This document shows positions 29,607-36,221 of a stretch of DNA of 36,221 bases, in pieces; within the stretch, counting starts at the first letter, position 1; every line of letters begins with the position of its first letter. A model generated the notes under the pieces. It had not been told where the DNA came from, ran no database searches, and saw nothing but the letters and a program-made list of their open reading frames with translations. The position numbers and the translations under genes were made by a program. The DNA is from a virus, in the IMG/VR virus record IMGVR_UViG_3300031612_000025, positions 1 through 36,221 of that record. The stretch is one strand, 5' to 3'.

Positions 29607-30059
29607 ATGGCAAGCAGCAACTCCGTCAGTATTGACGAATCAGAAGCTGAGGCCCAGACCGAATCGAAACCGAATTGGCGTAGGGAACTCGAAGGTCGAG
29701 CAACTAGCGCTGAGACAGAACTCGCTTCTTACAAGAGGCGTGATGCTTTCCGATCAGCAGGACTAGATCCTGATGATGCTAAGGTTAGCTACTTTGTTAA
29801 AGGATACGAAGGCGAACTTGATGCCCAATCTATTGCAGCGGAAGCTACAGCAGCAGGGTTTCTTGGCAGTAATGCTTCTCCTAGTAATCCTCGGCAAGAT
29901 GCAGAGCTAGCAGCAGAGCAACGAATTGCTTTGGCTGGCGAAGGCGGAGATCCGGTTAGCAACCCTGACCTAGACGCTAAAATTAAAGCTACTAGTTCCC
30001 CAGAGGAACTAAGAGCATTGATGGAAGCAAACGGTTATTTGTGGAACGCCACTACCTGA
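29607..30059 (+). CDS. Putative capsid scaffolding protein
   Basis: 150 residues, hydrophilic, acidic and helical. WRRELEGRATSAETELASYKRRDAFRSAGLDPDDAKVSYFVKG is the typical scaffold layout: a short coiled coil (often T-E-L-A-x-x-K/R-R) followed by AGLDP and a small domain. EELRALMEANGYLW closes the protein as a capsid-binding end would. AGGTGAG lies 7 bases before the ATG. It is directly upstream of the major capsid gene, as scaffold genes usually are. It would guide prohead assembly and then leave. Confidence 0.75.
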   Translation: MASSNSVSIDESEAEAQTESKPNWRRELEGRATSAETELASYKRRDAFRSAGLDPDDAKVSYFVKGYEGELDAQSIAAEATAAGFLGSNASPSNPRQDAELAAEQRIALAGEGGDPVSNPDLDAKIKATSSPEELRALMEANGYLWNATT

Positions 30060-30074
30060 TTTAGTCATTAAAGC

Positions 30075-30100
30075 GGAGTCCCTCTCTCTTTAAGGACTTC
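30075..30100 (+). promoter_or_regulatory. Stem that includes the capsid gene ribosome site
   Basis: GGAGTCC (30075-30081) pairs with GGACTTC (30094-30100) over 7 bp with one G-U pair. The right arm contains the GGA of AAGGA, the ribosome site 4-11 bases before the capsid ATG at 30104. Folding would mask the site; ribosomes finishing the scaffold gene at 30059 stop 16 bases before the stem. Confidence 0.45.
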
Positions 30101-30103
30101 ATA

Positions 30104-31042
30104 ATGGCCGTAGGTTTTACGGGTACCGGACAGGTAGATTCTTCTACCGGAGCGTTTGAGCAACTCGCTTACTTCGCTTTACGATCCAATCCTCTTTACG
30201 AAATGATCGCTGATGTTCGATCTACAGCGCAAACCCACAATGGTGCGTCTGTAACATTCGACATCTATGACAACATGGCTACCGCTACTACAGCGTTAGC
30301 GCAAGCAACAGACGTTGCAGCTATCCAGTTGACTGATACGGTAGTTACCGTAGCGTTGGCTGAGTATGGTAACGCTGTTACTACAACCGCTAAACTGCGT
30401 GGAACTTCATTCTTGAACGTTGACGCAGACGCAGCAAACATTATCGGTTACAACATGGTCGATTCTATTGACACCATTGTTGCTGGTATCGCTTCAGGTG
30501 GAACAAATGAAATTCTGCCTCTTGGTCGTGCCGGTACCGTTAACATTATTGGTGCTGACATAATCACTCCTAAACAAACTCGTACTGCTGCTGCGAAACT
30601 TCGTACAGCTTCAGCACCTGGTTTCGAGAACGGTAACTATGTTGGGATGATTCATCCTGATGTGGCTTTCGATCTTCGTAGCGCAGCAGACGTGACTGAT
30701 GTTATCGCATACCAGATCCGTCAAGATGGCGCTGCTGTCCGTAACGGTTCTATCGGCACATGGGGTGGTGTGGAGTTCATTGAGAACCCTCGCGCTCACA
30801 TCCAGGCCGGTGCTGGTGCTGCTGGTATCAACGTGTATGACACTGTTATCGCAGGGCGTCAAGCTCTCGCTAAAGCGTTCTCACGGGCACCAGGTTTCGG
30901 TGAAATGCCTTCTATCGTTTATGGGCCAGTAACTGATAACCTTCGCCGTTTCATGACTGTCGGCTGGTACCAACTTGTTGGCTACGGCATCTTCCGTCAA
31001 GCTTGCATACAGCGTGTAGAATCTGCTTCTAGCCTCGCCTAG
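30104..31042 (+). CDS. Major capsid protein (N4-gp56 type)
   Basis: 312 residues. The sequence follows the N4-gp56 major capsid family: N-terminal YFALRSNPLYEMIADVRST, then GNAVTTTAKLRGTSF, GYNMVDSIDTIVAG, NYVGMIHPDVAFDLRSA, GTWGGVEFIENPRA, and the C-terminal LVGYGIFRQACIQRVESASS. These are HK97-fold capsid subunits. The small size fits a compact icosahedral head. It lies directly after the scaffold gene and is followed by a strong hairpin, as expected for a highly expressed gene. Confidence 0.88.
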   Translation: MAVGFTGTGQVDSSTGAFEQLAYFALRSNPLYEMIADVRSTAQTHNGASVTFDIYDNMATATTALAQATDVAAIQLTDTVVTVALAEYGNAVTTTAKLRGTSFLNVDADAANIIGYNMVDSIDTIVAGIASGGTNEILPLGRAGTVNIIGADIITPKQTRTAAAKLRTASAPGFENGNYVGMIHPDVAFDLRSAADVTDVIAYQIRQDGAAVRNGSIGTWGGVEFIENPRAHIQAGAGAAGINVYDTVIAGRQALAKAFSRAPGFGEMPSIVYGPVTDNLRRFMTVGWYQLVGYGIFRQACIQRVESASSLA

Positions 31043-31054
31043 TAGCTGAGGTTT

Positions 31055-31102
31055 GGGAGGGTCAGGGTTCCCCCTTTCCCTTGGCCCTTCCATCCCCCCC
31101 CC
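31055..31102 (+). terminator. GC-rich hairpin and C-run after the capsid gene
   Basis: GGGAGGGTCAGGG pairs with CCCTTGGCCCTTCC (31055-31091) with small mismatches. A run of nine C follows (31094-31102), then TTGTTCTTT. It probably reduces read-through after the capsid gene. A TATGTT box at 31117-31122 could restart transcription for the genes that follow. Confidence 0.55.
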
Positions 31103-31139
31103 TTGTTCTTTGTTAGTATGTTGTTAAGCGGAGGTCGAT

Positions 31140-31259
31140 ATGCCTAAAGTTGGTAATAAACATTACAGTTACACTGCCGGTGGTAGGAAAGCTGCTGCGG
31201 CGCAAGCTAAGAGAACTGGGAAAAAAGTTACGAATACCAGAAAAAGAGGAAAACGATAA
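31140..31259 (+). CDS. 39-residue basic protein (MPKVGNKHYSYT type)
   Basis: Reads MPKVGNKHYSYTAGGRKAA, then AAQAKRTGKKVTNTRKRGKR. About one third of the residues are Lys or Arg. MPKVG-x-K-x-(F/Y)-x-YT followed by an Ala/Lys-rich tail is a pattern I know from very small proteins beside capsid genes in aquatic phages. GGAGG lies upstream. Its TAA overlaps the next small ATG (TAATG). DNA or capsid binding is suggested by charge only. Confidence 0.65.
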   Translation: MPKVGNKHYSYTAGGRKAAAAQAKRTGKKVTNTRKRGKR

Positions 31260-31330
31260 TGGCCGGATCAGGCAATGTGACTATCCGACCTAAGCCGATC
31301 ACAGGTACCGGAGGAGTTAACCGTGGCTGA
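31259..31330 (+). CDS. 23-residue microprotein
   Basis: Reads MAGSGNVTIRPKPITGTGG, then VNRG. It starts on the TAATG of the preceding gene and overlaps the next gene by 8 bases. The GGAGGAG within its end is the ribosome site of the following GTG, so it may be a coupling leader rather than a functional protein. Confidence 0.4.
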   Translation: MAGSGNVTIRPKPITGTGGVNRG

Positions 31331-31781
31331 CAGTGGCCTTTATACCTTGCCGTTCAAGAATAACTTGACGCAGGTTACGAATTTCCAAATAGATTTTGAT
31401 GATACAACCGCAGGCCGTTTCAAGTGTATGCTTGTTAAAGCTGCATATGTCCCTAACTTTGCTACTGATTCAGTGTATGGCGATGTGACTAACCAGGTTA
31501 CAGGTACGGGTTACACCGATGGCGGTGAAGCTCTCACTGGTGTGACGTTCGCTATAACGGGGGGCGCAGCCAATGCGATTGTTACGTGGGATGCGGGGGA
31601 TGTGACGTGGACTGGTTCTACGATTACTGACGCCCGTGCCGCTGTGATCTACAATACCAGTGAGGCCAATAAGCCTCTTATTGCTTACGTCGATTTTGGT
31701 GGAAACTTTTCCACTACATCGGGTACATTCCAGATTGTTTGGAATGCGTCTGGCATCTTTACTCTCGATACGACTCCATAG
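31323..31781 (+). CDS. Small beta-rich virion protein (decoration or fibre-like)
   Basis: 152 residues from GTG at 31323 with GGAGGAG 7 bases upstream. The sequence is beta-rich: RFKCMLVKAAYVPNF, GYTDGGEALTGVTFAITGG, DVTWTGSTITDARAAVIYN, KPLIAYVDFGGNFSTTSGTF and IVWNASGIFTL. This layout (GY-x-x-GG-x-ALTG ... DVxWxxSTxTxARAAVxY ... DFGG ... GTFxIxWNxxGI) is shared by small virion proteins of many phages. The exact position in the particle is unknown. Confidence 0.6.
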   Translation: MADSGLYTLPFKNNLTQVTNFQIDFDDTTAGRFKCMLVKAAYVPNFATDSVYGDVTNQVTGTGYTDGGEALTGVTFAITGGAANAIVTWDAGDVTWTGSTITDARAAVIYNTSEANKPLIAYVDFGGNFSTTSGTFQIVWNASGIFTLDTTP

Positions 31782-31790
31782 GAGATTTGA

Positions 31791-32069
31791 ATGGCTATTC
31801 CGTCACCCAGTAATTTTCCTGGAGCGTTAGACACAACTGCTGAGCAGCCGTCTCCGCTTTCGGATACTGAGCTAGATGCAACAAATTTTTTGCATGATAA
31901 AGTTCATACGAATCATTCGACCGCTTTGATTGCTTTGCAAACCAAAATGGGGATTAGTGCTTCTGTGCCTACGACTGTGGGTCATGTGCTTACTGTTTCG
32001 GCTGCGGGTACTAGTGGCTGGGCGGCGGTTGAGTCAGACCCGATCCCTCTAATTTTAGCATTGTCATAG
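31791..32069 (+). CDS. Small fibre-like virion protein
   Basis: 92 residues. LSDTELDATNFLHDKVHTNHSTALIALQTKMGI is a helical trimerisation-type segment as found in short phage fibres, followed by a Gly/Ser/Ala-rich beta end (GHVLTVSAAGTSGWAAVESDP). AGGAG lies 6 bases before the ATG. No named family is recognised. A head or tail fibre part is likely from composition and neighbours. Confidence 0.55.
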   Translation: MAIPSPSNFPGALDTTAEQPSPLSDTELDATNFLHDKVHTNHSTALIALQTKMGISASVPTTVGHVLTVSAAGTSGWAAVESDPIPLILALS

Positions 32070-32080
32070 GAGTATAGAAT

Positions 32081-32407
32081 ATGGCTAATACATTCAATAA
32101 TGAGTTCACACATTTAACACTTGCAACACAAGCTGTTTACACTGCGCCAGCAGCAACTGGCAATATAGCTATCGTGTTGTTGGCTCAGGCTACTAACATA
32201 GCTAGTGGCGCTCAGGCTGTCACCCTTTGTGTCTATACTAGTGGCGCTAAAGAGACTGAGTTAGTCTTAAATCTGAGTGTCCCTGAGAAAGCTGCTGTAG
32301 GTCTTATTGCAGGCAAATTGGTCCTTAAAGCGGGTCAGTCTTTGTACGCCAACAGCTCTGCGGGGTCTTTAATAGACATGAACATTTCTGTATTAGAAAT
32401 TACCTGA
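32081..32407 (+). CDS. Small beta-rich virion protein
   Basis: 108 residues, with alternating hydrophobic strands (IAIVLLAQATNIASGAQAV, ETELVLNLSVPEKAAVGLI, KLVLKAGQSLYANSSAGSL). The second half has the look of a single jelly-roll-like domain, as in small tail or head accessory proteins. AGGAG lies 9 bases before the ATG. No family is recognised. It directly precedes the first large fibre gene. Confidence 0.55.
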   Translation: MANTFNNEFTHLTLATQAVYTAPAATGNIAIVLLAQATNIASGAQAVTLCVYTSGAKETELVLNLSVPEKAAVGLIAGKLVLKAGQSLYANSSAGSLIDMNISVLEIT

Positions 32408-32410
32408 TCT

Positions 32411-34057
32411 GTGACGGGTATAGAAGCGGGTAAAACGTGGAGTAGGATTGGGCCAGAAGTGGCACCAACTGCTATTGCTGCGTCTGGAGTGTGGACTCTT
32501 CAAGAGAATGCAGAGAACCAGGGGGCTGGTACTTGGCCTAACCCCCCTTCAGGTTACTATTTGATGACTACCGTTTATGGTTATACAACTGATCAAGTCT
32601 GCAAATCAGATGTTAAGACTGATCCGGTTACAGGCAAACTTCATCAGTGGCGGTCAGGAAACCCATCAGCCATTATTTCAACCTTGAATGTTATTGACAG
32701 TTACAAGCAGCTTTCTGATTTTGATGGTTCCGAGGCAGTCAATACGACACAAGGTGCAGCCTACGGTGCGTCGAACTGGCAAGACATGGCTACTAACGGT
32801 ATCTATATTCGTCCGAGTGGGGCAGGCGCTGTTTATTTTGGCGGCGGATCAACTGATGCCTCCTCGACCCTCTCGGGTAATCTCGCCGGTAACTCAGCAT
32901 CGTTTGTGCAGTGGGCATCAAACGATGGTTTTACCGCAGGCAACGAAGGTATCATTTACGGGGCGTCATCTAACGCCAACTTTAGTCAGGACTCCCGCAG
33001 CCAGTCGGGCGGAGTCGTTGACAGTTCAAACAATTTTTATATGCAGGGTGAAACGTATCCCGGGAAAGTTGAAAGTGTCCTTGGTAAGTTCAGTTGGAGT
33101 GGTACGCCTTGGGCTGCTTCTAGCACTGTAAGCCTTGATTGGTCACTGGAGTTTAAAGCTAGTAGCCACGTTCAAATGTTTGGGATGCGTCTTTGCCACG
33201 GGAAAATCTGGAGTTGGGGAGCTACTAATCCTTTCGGTGTTTACTACTATGGTGTAGCTCAAGCAGTTACTACTGCTCAAGGTTTTAACACGCCAAAGTA
33301 TTTGACGACGAACTACTCCGGTACTGATACTGCTATGTGTGTAGGCGTCGTTCCTAAAGACGACAACTACAATGTTTACGCTTTGATTACTTCTATGGGA
33401 GTAGGCGGGGGCGGGATGTGGATTGCGATTGCTGAACTTGATGATGCTTGTGCAGTTCAGTCAACCATCGGCCTTCGACTCGCCACAAGCAACACTCGGA
33501 ACCAATACGAACCTAGTTATCCTCGTTTAGAGATCGACAGTTCCGGCAACTTTTACGTCATAGTTACAACGGTACAAGCAGGCGTCACTAGCAACCGTTC
33601 GCTTAACATCATCAAAATAAGTCCGGCAGGAGTCAAACTGTGGGAGCGCTCAATCTTCGGAACAATAGGTGCCGGTATTCGGCTACAAGCAGCCGGTATT
33701 ACGATTGACGACGACGACGTTCTGATAATCAACGGAATTACCGATCCCACAACTTCTTACGGAAAAGCCACCGCTTTCTTGGCGAGAATCCCTCCAAATG
33801 GTGGAACTGATTGGAGCGCACAATCTGCTTGGACAACATCGGCTGGTACTTACGGCCTTAACTATCAGACAACAAACGATTGGACTATCGAGTCCGGTCT
33901 AACAGCTATTTCCACGACAGGCGGGACAGTAGCCACGAGCGCTTCGGGTTACACTTTTGCAACGATGGCTTTCGGATCTGGGGGAAGCGCAAACGTAATG
34001 AACCTTGAGGGCGCACAATCGGGTAACACGATGTACGGACAGGAGACAGTAGGATGA
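32411..34057 (+). CDS. Tail fibre/receptor-binding protein, copy 1
   Basis: 548 residues from GTG at 32411, with a weak ribosome site, so re-initiation after the preceding TGA is likely. The N-terminus holds SGVWTLQENAENQGAGTWPN, a motif common at the start of aquatic-phage fibre proteins. Recurrent blades such as VDSSNNFYMQGET and IDSSGNFYVIVTT indicate a propeller-like body. The late part uses more G and C than copy 2. It is paralogous to the protein at 34374, with which it shares the N-terminal motif. It is coupled by ATGA to the small gene after it. Host attachment is inferred. Confidence 0.7.
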   Translation: MTGIEAGKTWSRIGPEVAPTAIAASGVWTLQENAENQGAGTWPNPPSGYYLMTTVYGYTTDQVCKSDVKTDPVTGKLHQWRSGNPSAIISTLNVIDSYKQLSDFDGSEAVNTTQGAAYGASNWQDMATNGIYIRPSGAGAVYFGGGSTDASSTLSGNLAGNSASFVQWASNDGFTAGNEGIIYGASSNANFSQDSRSQSGGVVDSSNNFYMQGETYPGKVESVLGKFSWSGTPWAASSTVSLDWSLEFKASSHVQMFGMRLCHGKIWSWGATNPFGVYYYGVAQAVTTAQGFNTPKYLTTNYSGTDTAMCVGVVPKDDNYNVYALITSMGVGGGGMWIAIAELDDACAVQSTIGLRLATSNTRNQYEPSYPRLEIDSSGNFYVIVTTVQAGVTSNRSLNIIKISPAGVKLWERSIFGTIGAGIRLQAAGITIDDDDVLIINGITDPTTSYGKATAFLARIPPNGGTDWSAQSAWTTSAGTYGLNYQTTNDWTIESGLTAISTTGGTVATSASGYTFATMAFGSGGSANVMNLEGAQSGNTMYGQETVG

Positions 34058-34374
34058 GTAATTACATTCACCCTGACGGTTACATCATTGGACCTGGAGA
34101 CATTAAAAAAATTCAAGAAGGATGGGTTGAAAGCGATCCGTTACCTGACAGCTACTACCAACTTTTTAGAGATGAAAAACCTGATGGGATTCTTGTCTTT
34201 GCTGACGATGCAGCAGAAGGTGATGATCCTATAAAAGTTACTGAATATGTTTGTGCTGAACCTTTTTATAATGAAGCGGCTGGTCGTTGGGAACAACTTT
34301 GGGTGCCTGTTGTGATTGATCCTTGGGTGCCTATAACTGGTATTTTACCTAAATGGTTGGAAGAGGTTAGCTAA
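34054..34374 (+). CDS. Small fibre-linked protein, copy 1 (possible fibre chaperone)
   Basis: 106 residues, acidic. MSNYIHPDGYIIGPGD is followed by DDAAEGDDPIKVTEYVCAEPF, then YNEAAGRWEQLWVPVVIDPWVPI. The end resembles the small protein at 35990 (RPYQHDPLTNTWVPIDLW). Each lies directly after a large fibre gene with overlapping stop and start. That layout is like a fibre followed by its assembly chaperone, although neither matches a known chaperone by eye. Confidence 0.55.
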   Translation: MSNYIHPDGYIIGPGDIKKIQEGWVESDPLPDSYYQLFRDEKPDGILVFADDAAEGDDPIKVTEYVCAEPFYNEAAGRWEQLWVPVVIDPWVPITGILPKWLEEVS

Positions 34375-35990
34375 TGGTTGGATACGGTGAGAATGGGTCT
34401 GTCGTAGGCCCCCAAAATACGCCAACTACTAGCGCAGCTAATGGTATCTGGACGCTTGGAGAGCTTACAGAAAGCATGCGTGATGGTACTTGGCCTAAGC
34501 CTTTTGCAGGTTGGATGGCAGAGTACAATCCGAATATTACTAGAAGTGGTACTCCTGCTCCTGCGTATTACGGCATTTCATTTGATTTAGACACAAATAA
34601 TGGTGTTGTTCTTTGTGGAATAGCTCAGCATTCTAGTGCAAATGGTGGGTTCTTTGGAAAAATTACTTCAAGCGGAACTCTTACTTCAACTCATGACTAT
34701 TTACTTGGTCCTACTAGTAACGCTTTTACTATGTGGAGTCTTACTGTTGACACAAGCAACAACATTTATACTGGTGGCGATTGGAGTGTTGGTGCCCCTT
34801 ACCCTGGTCTATGGCGTACAAAACTTGATTCTTCGTTAAGCGAAATTTGGTTTAATGATGTAAGCGATGAAGCTATGCGTATTGCAGCTAACGCTACTAC
34901 GTATAGTAATTCAAATTATGGATTACGTGCTAGCCCTAACGGTAACGCTTGTATTGATACAGGTTATGGTCTTTTTCAAAGTGGCTATAACCAGTTTTAT
35001 GAACCTGTAAGAGCATCAGACGGTTATTCTTTGCGAAGGTGGTCTGGTCATAAAGCGTTCCAGAATGCTAGTAGTTCTACGAGCATGGGTTCTAGTACTC
35101 AGGCAATGGATCTGAACAATACTAACATGTTGGTAATGGGCAGAGTTTATAACAGCAGCTACGGTGGCTATATAAACTTTCTTAATGCAGGCGGTAACAC
35201 TCTTAGTAATCAGCCAAACAAATGTTATGTAAAGCCTAGTAATGGCTCTAGTAGCTCTTTCTATTTTGGTCAATCAACATCAAAAATGTATAAGACTGCT
35301 GCTAACAATAACAGGTACCCTTGGCTTTCTCATGCAGAATCTGCTGCTACTGTTGGTGCTGTTAACTTCACAAATTGTATGACTTTACAACAGTGGAATT
35401 ATGCAGCAGGTTGGAATCTGATTGATTTGCAGGCACAATTTTTTGTTAATGCTGCTGATAGTCCTGCTTCGCCAGCTCCAACTCAATTACTTCCACAGGC
35501 TATGGAGTGGGACTCTACTGATACAACACTTTACATATTATGTAAAGATAATGGGAATAAGCCACAGCAAAATTATTTGATGGCTTATACGCCAGGAACT
35601 CAAACTATTGAATGGCAAAGAAAAGTTTATATATCTAAAACTGGTCAAGGGAGTGGCACTTTTCAAAGCGCTGATACACATGATTTAGTTATTGATTCAA
35701 ACGACGAGTTTTTAACATTGGTTTTTAATACAACTAATAGCGGTGTTAGCTCAAACAAAATAGTTGTAATGAAATTACCAGTTGATGGAGATGGTACTGG
35801 GACTTGGACTGTTGGCGACTACACAGTTGTTTATGAAGCTTCTAACATTACTAAAACACATGAAACAAATTTAACAGCTTTTACTAATGCTGGTATGATG
35901 AATGATCATACGCAAGTTAACTATGCTAATGACCCTGGTACACCAACTTCAACTTCTATGTCTGGGTCAGTAATAGAAGGAAGTAAATAA
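34374..35990 (+). CDS. Tail fibre/receptor-binding protein, copy 2
   Basis: 538 residues starting on the TAATG overlap. The N-terminus NGIWTLGELTESMRDGTWPK corresponds to the motif in copy 1 (32411). VDTSNNIYTGGDW, NNGVVLCGIAQHSSANGG and IDSNDEFLTLVFN are propeller-like blades. Codon use is visibly more A/T-rich at third positions than in copy 1 and most virion genes, consistent with separate acquisition. It is coupled by TAATG to the small gene at 35990. Role in attachment is inferred. Confidence 0.7.
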   Translation: MVGYGENGSVVGPQNTPTTSAANGIWTLGELTESMRDGTWPKPFAGWMAEYNPNITRSGTPAPAYYGISFDLDTNNGVVLCGIAQHSSANGGFFGKITSSGTLTSTHDYLLGPTSNAFTMWSLTVDTSNNIYTGGDWSVGAPYPGLWRTKLDSSLSEIWFNDVSDEAMRIAANATTYSNSNYGLRASPNGNACIDTGYGLFQSGYNQFYEPVRASDGYSLRRWSGHKAFQNASSSTSMGSSTQAMDLNNTNMLVMGRVYNSSYGGYINFLNAGGNTLSNQPNKCYVKPSNGSSSSFYFGQSTSKMYKTAANNNRYPWLSHAESAATVGAVNFTNCMTLQQWNYAAGWNLIDLQAQFFVNAADSPASPAPTQLLPQAMEWDSTDTTLYILCKDNGNKPQQNYLMAYTPGTQTIEWQRKVYISKTGQGSGTFQSADTHDLVIDSNDEFLTLVFNTTNSGVSSNKIVVMKLPVDGDGTGTWTVGDYTVVYEASNITKTHETNLTAFTNAGMMNDHTQVNYANDPGTPTSTSMSGSVIEGSK

Positions 35991-36115
35991 TGGATGAAGA
36001 ATTTGTTGATGATCTTCCTGAAGGTATTGCTGCTCAACCTGATGATTTTGAATTAAGACCGTATCAACATGACCCATTAACTAATACGTGGGTTCCTATA
36101 GATCTATGGCGTTAA
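35990..36115 (+). CDS. Small fibre-linked protein, copy 2 (short)
   Basis: 41 residues: MDEEFVDDLPEGIAAQPDD, then FELRPYQHDPLTNTWVPIDLWR. The last 20 residues align with the C-terminal part of the 106-residue protein at 34054 (PFYNEAAGRWEQLWVPVVID), so it is a short relative. It has TAATG overlaps at both ends. Either a minimal chaperone or a reduced remnant of one. Confidence 0.6.
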   Translation: MDEEFVDDLPEGIAAQPDDFELRPYQHDPLTNTWVPIDLWR

Positions 36116-36221
36116 TGGATGTTGTTGACGCACCGAGGAAAGTAACCACCGGACGACCTATGTCGCCGGTAGGTATCGTCGTGCATCACACAGCCTCATA
36201 CAGTAAAGCAGACCCTGACGC
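36115..36221 (+). CDS. N-acetylmuramoyl-L-alanine amidase endolysin (3' truncated)
   Basis: The window holds 35 residues. MDVVDAPRKVTTGRPMSPVG is followed by IVVHHTASYSKADPD. GIVVHHTA is the first zinc-ligand motif of the amidase_2 (PGRP-like) fold, where the first His binds zinc. It would cut the amide bond between muramic acid and the stem peptide at lysis. It starts on a TAATG overlap and continues beyond the right edge. The short region limits certainty. Confidence 0.75.
   Translation, partial: MDVVDAPRKVTTGRPMSPVGIVVHHTASYSKADPD

Noticed and set aside
29527-29766. 79-codon frame overlapping the scaffold gene start
   Set aside because: The scaffold frame has a good ribosome site and typical sequence; this one is an out-of-frame shadow.
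1-36221. Integrase, excisionase, att site or immunity repressor showing a temperate phage
   Set aside because: None seen on either strand; the RHH protein and WhiB proteins alone do not show lysogeny. Absence could be due to missing sequence.

Overview
This window is most of a tailed-phage genome (Caudoviricetes), read as a podovirus-like phage of an actinobacterium. The phage call rests on a terminase large subunit, portal, scaffold, N4-gp56-type major capsid protein, fibre-like genes and the start of an amidase endolysin. The actinobacterial host is inferred from two WhiB-like Fe-S regulators, a family known essentially only from Actinobacteria and their phages. Three promoter-like sites that would give leaderless mRNAs fit that host. 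The moderate base composition and the marine/freshwater look of several families suggest an aquatic, streamlined actinobacterium, but this is inference. No tape-measure gene is seen. Instead a very large protein and three companions lie between portal and scaffold, as expected for ejection (internal virion) proteins.

Layout. (1) 1-4949, rightward: end of an unknown gene, a virion protein, an FmdB-type zinc ribbon, a head-tail adaptor-like protein, a large propeller-like tail protein and a DEDDy exonuclease with a zinc ribbon. (2) 4950-5096: two strong hairpins between convergent operons. (3) 5097-10083, leftward early operon of about 15 tightly overlapping genes: WhiB, small proteins, a lysozyme-like enzyme, Cas4-like nuclease, annealing protein, SSB, ribbon-helix-helix protein, resolvase-like nuclease, a second WhiB and a helicase-loader-like protein. 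(4) 10084-12573: control region and accessory module. A rightward set of acidic and membrane microproteins and a leftward pair are bracketed on both sides by copies of the dyad GTTAGG-N4-CTTAAC. (5) 12574-13127: about 550 bases without a convincing gene, GT-rich and full of perfect stems, possibly a structured RNA or control region. (6) 13128-36221: rightward late operon from small basic proteins through terminase, portal, ejection cassette, scaffold and capsid to two paralogous fibre modules and a truncated amidase, with one lone leftward membrane gene at 13392-13727.

How it works together. The leftward operon looks like the early recombination/regulation block: nuclease, annealing protein, SSB and resolvase, framed by WhiB regulators. 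No polymerase, helicase or primase is visible. The rightward genes are late packaging, virion and lysis genes, chained by ATGA or TAATG overlaps that imply translational coupling. No integrase or clear lysogeny repressor is seen. The two window ends do not join in frame, so some sequence is missing between the amidase and the first gene.

All assignments are by reading motifs by eye; no database search was run.
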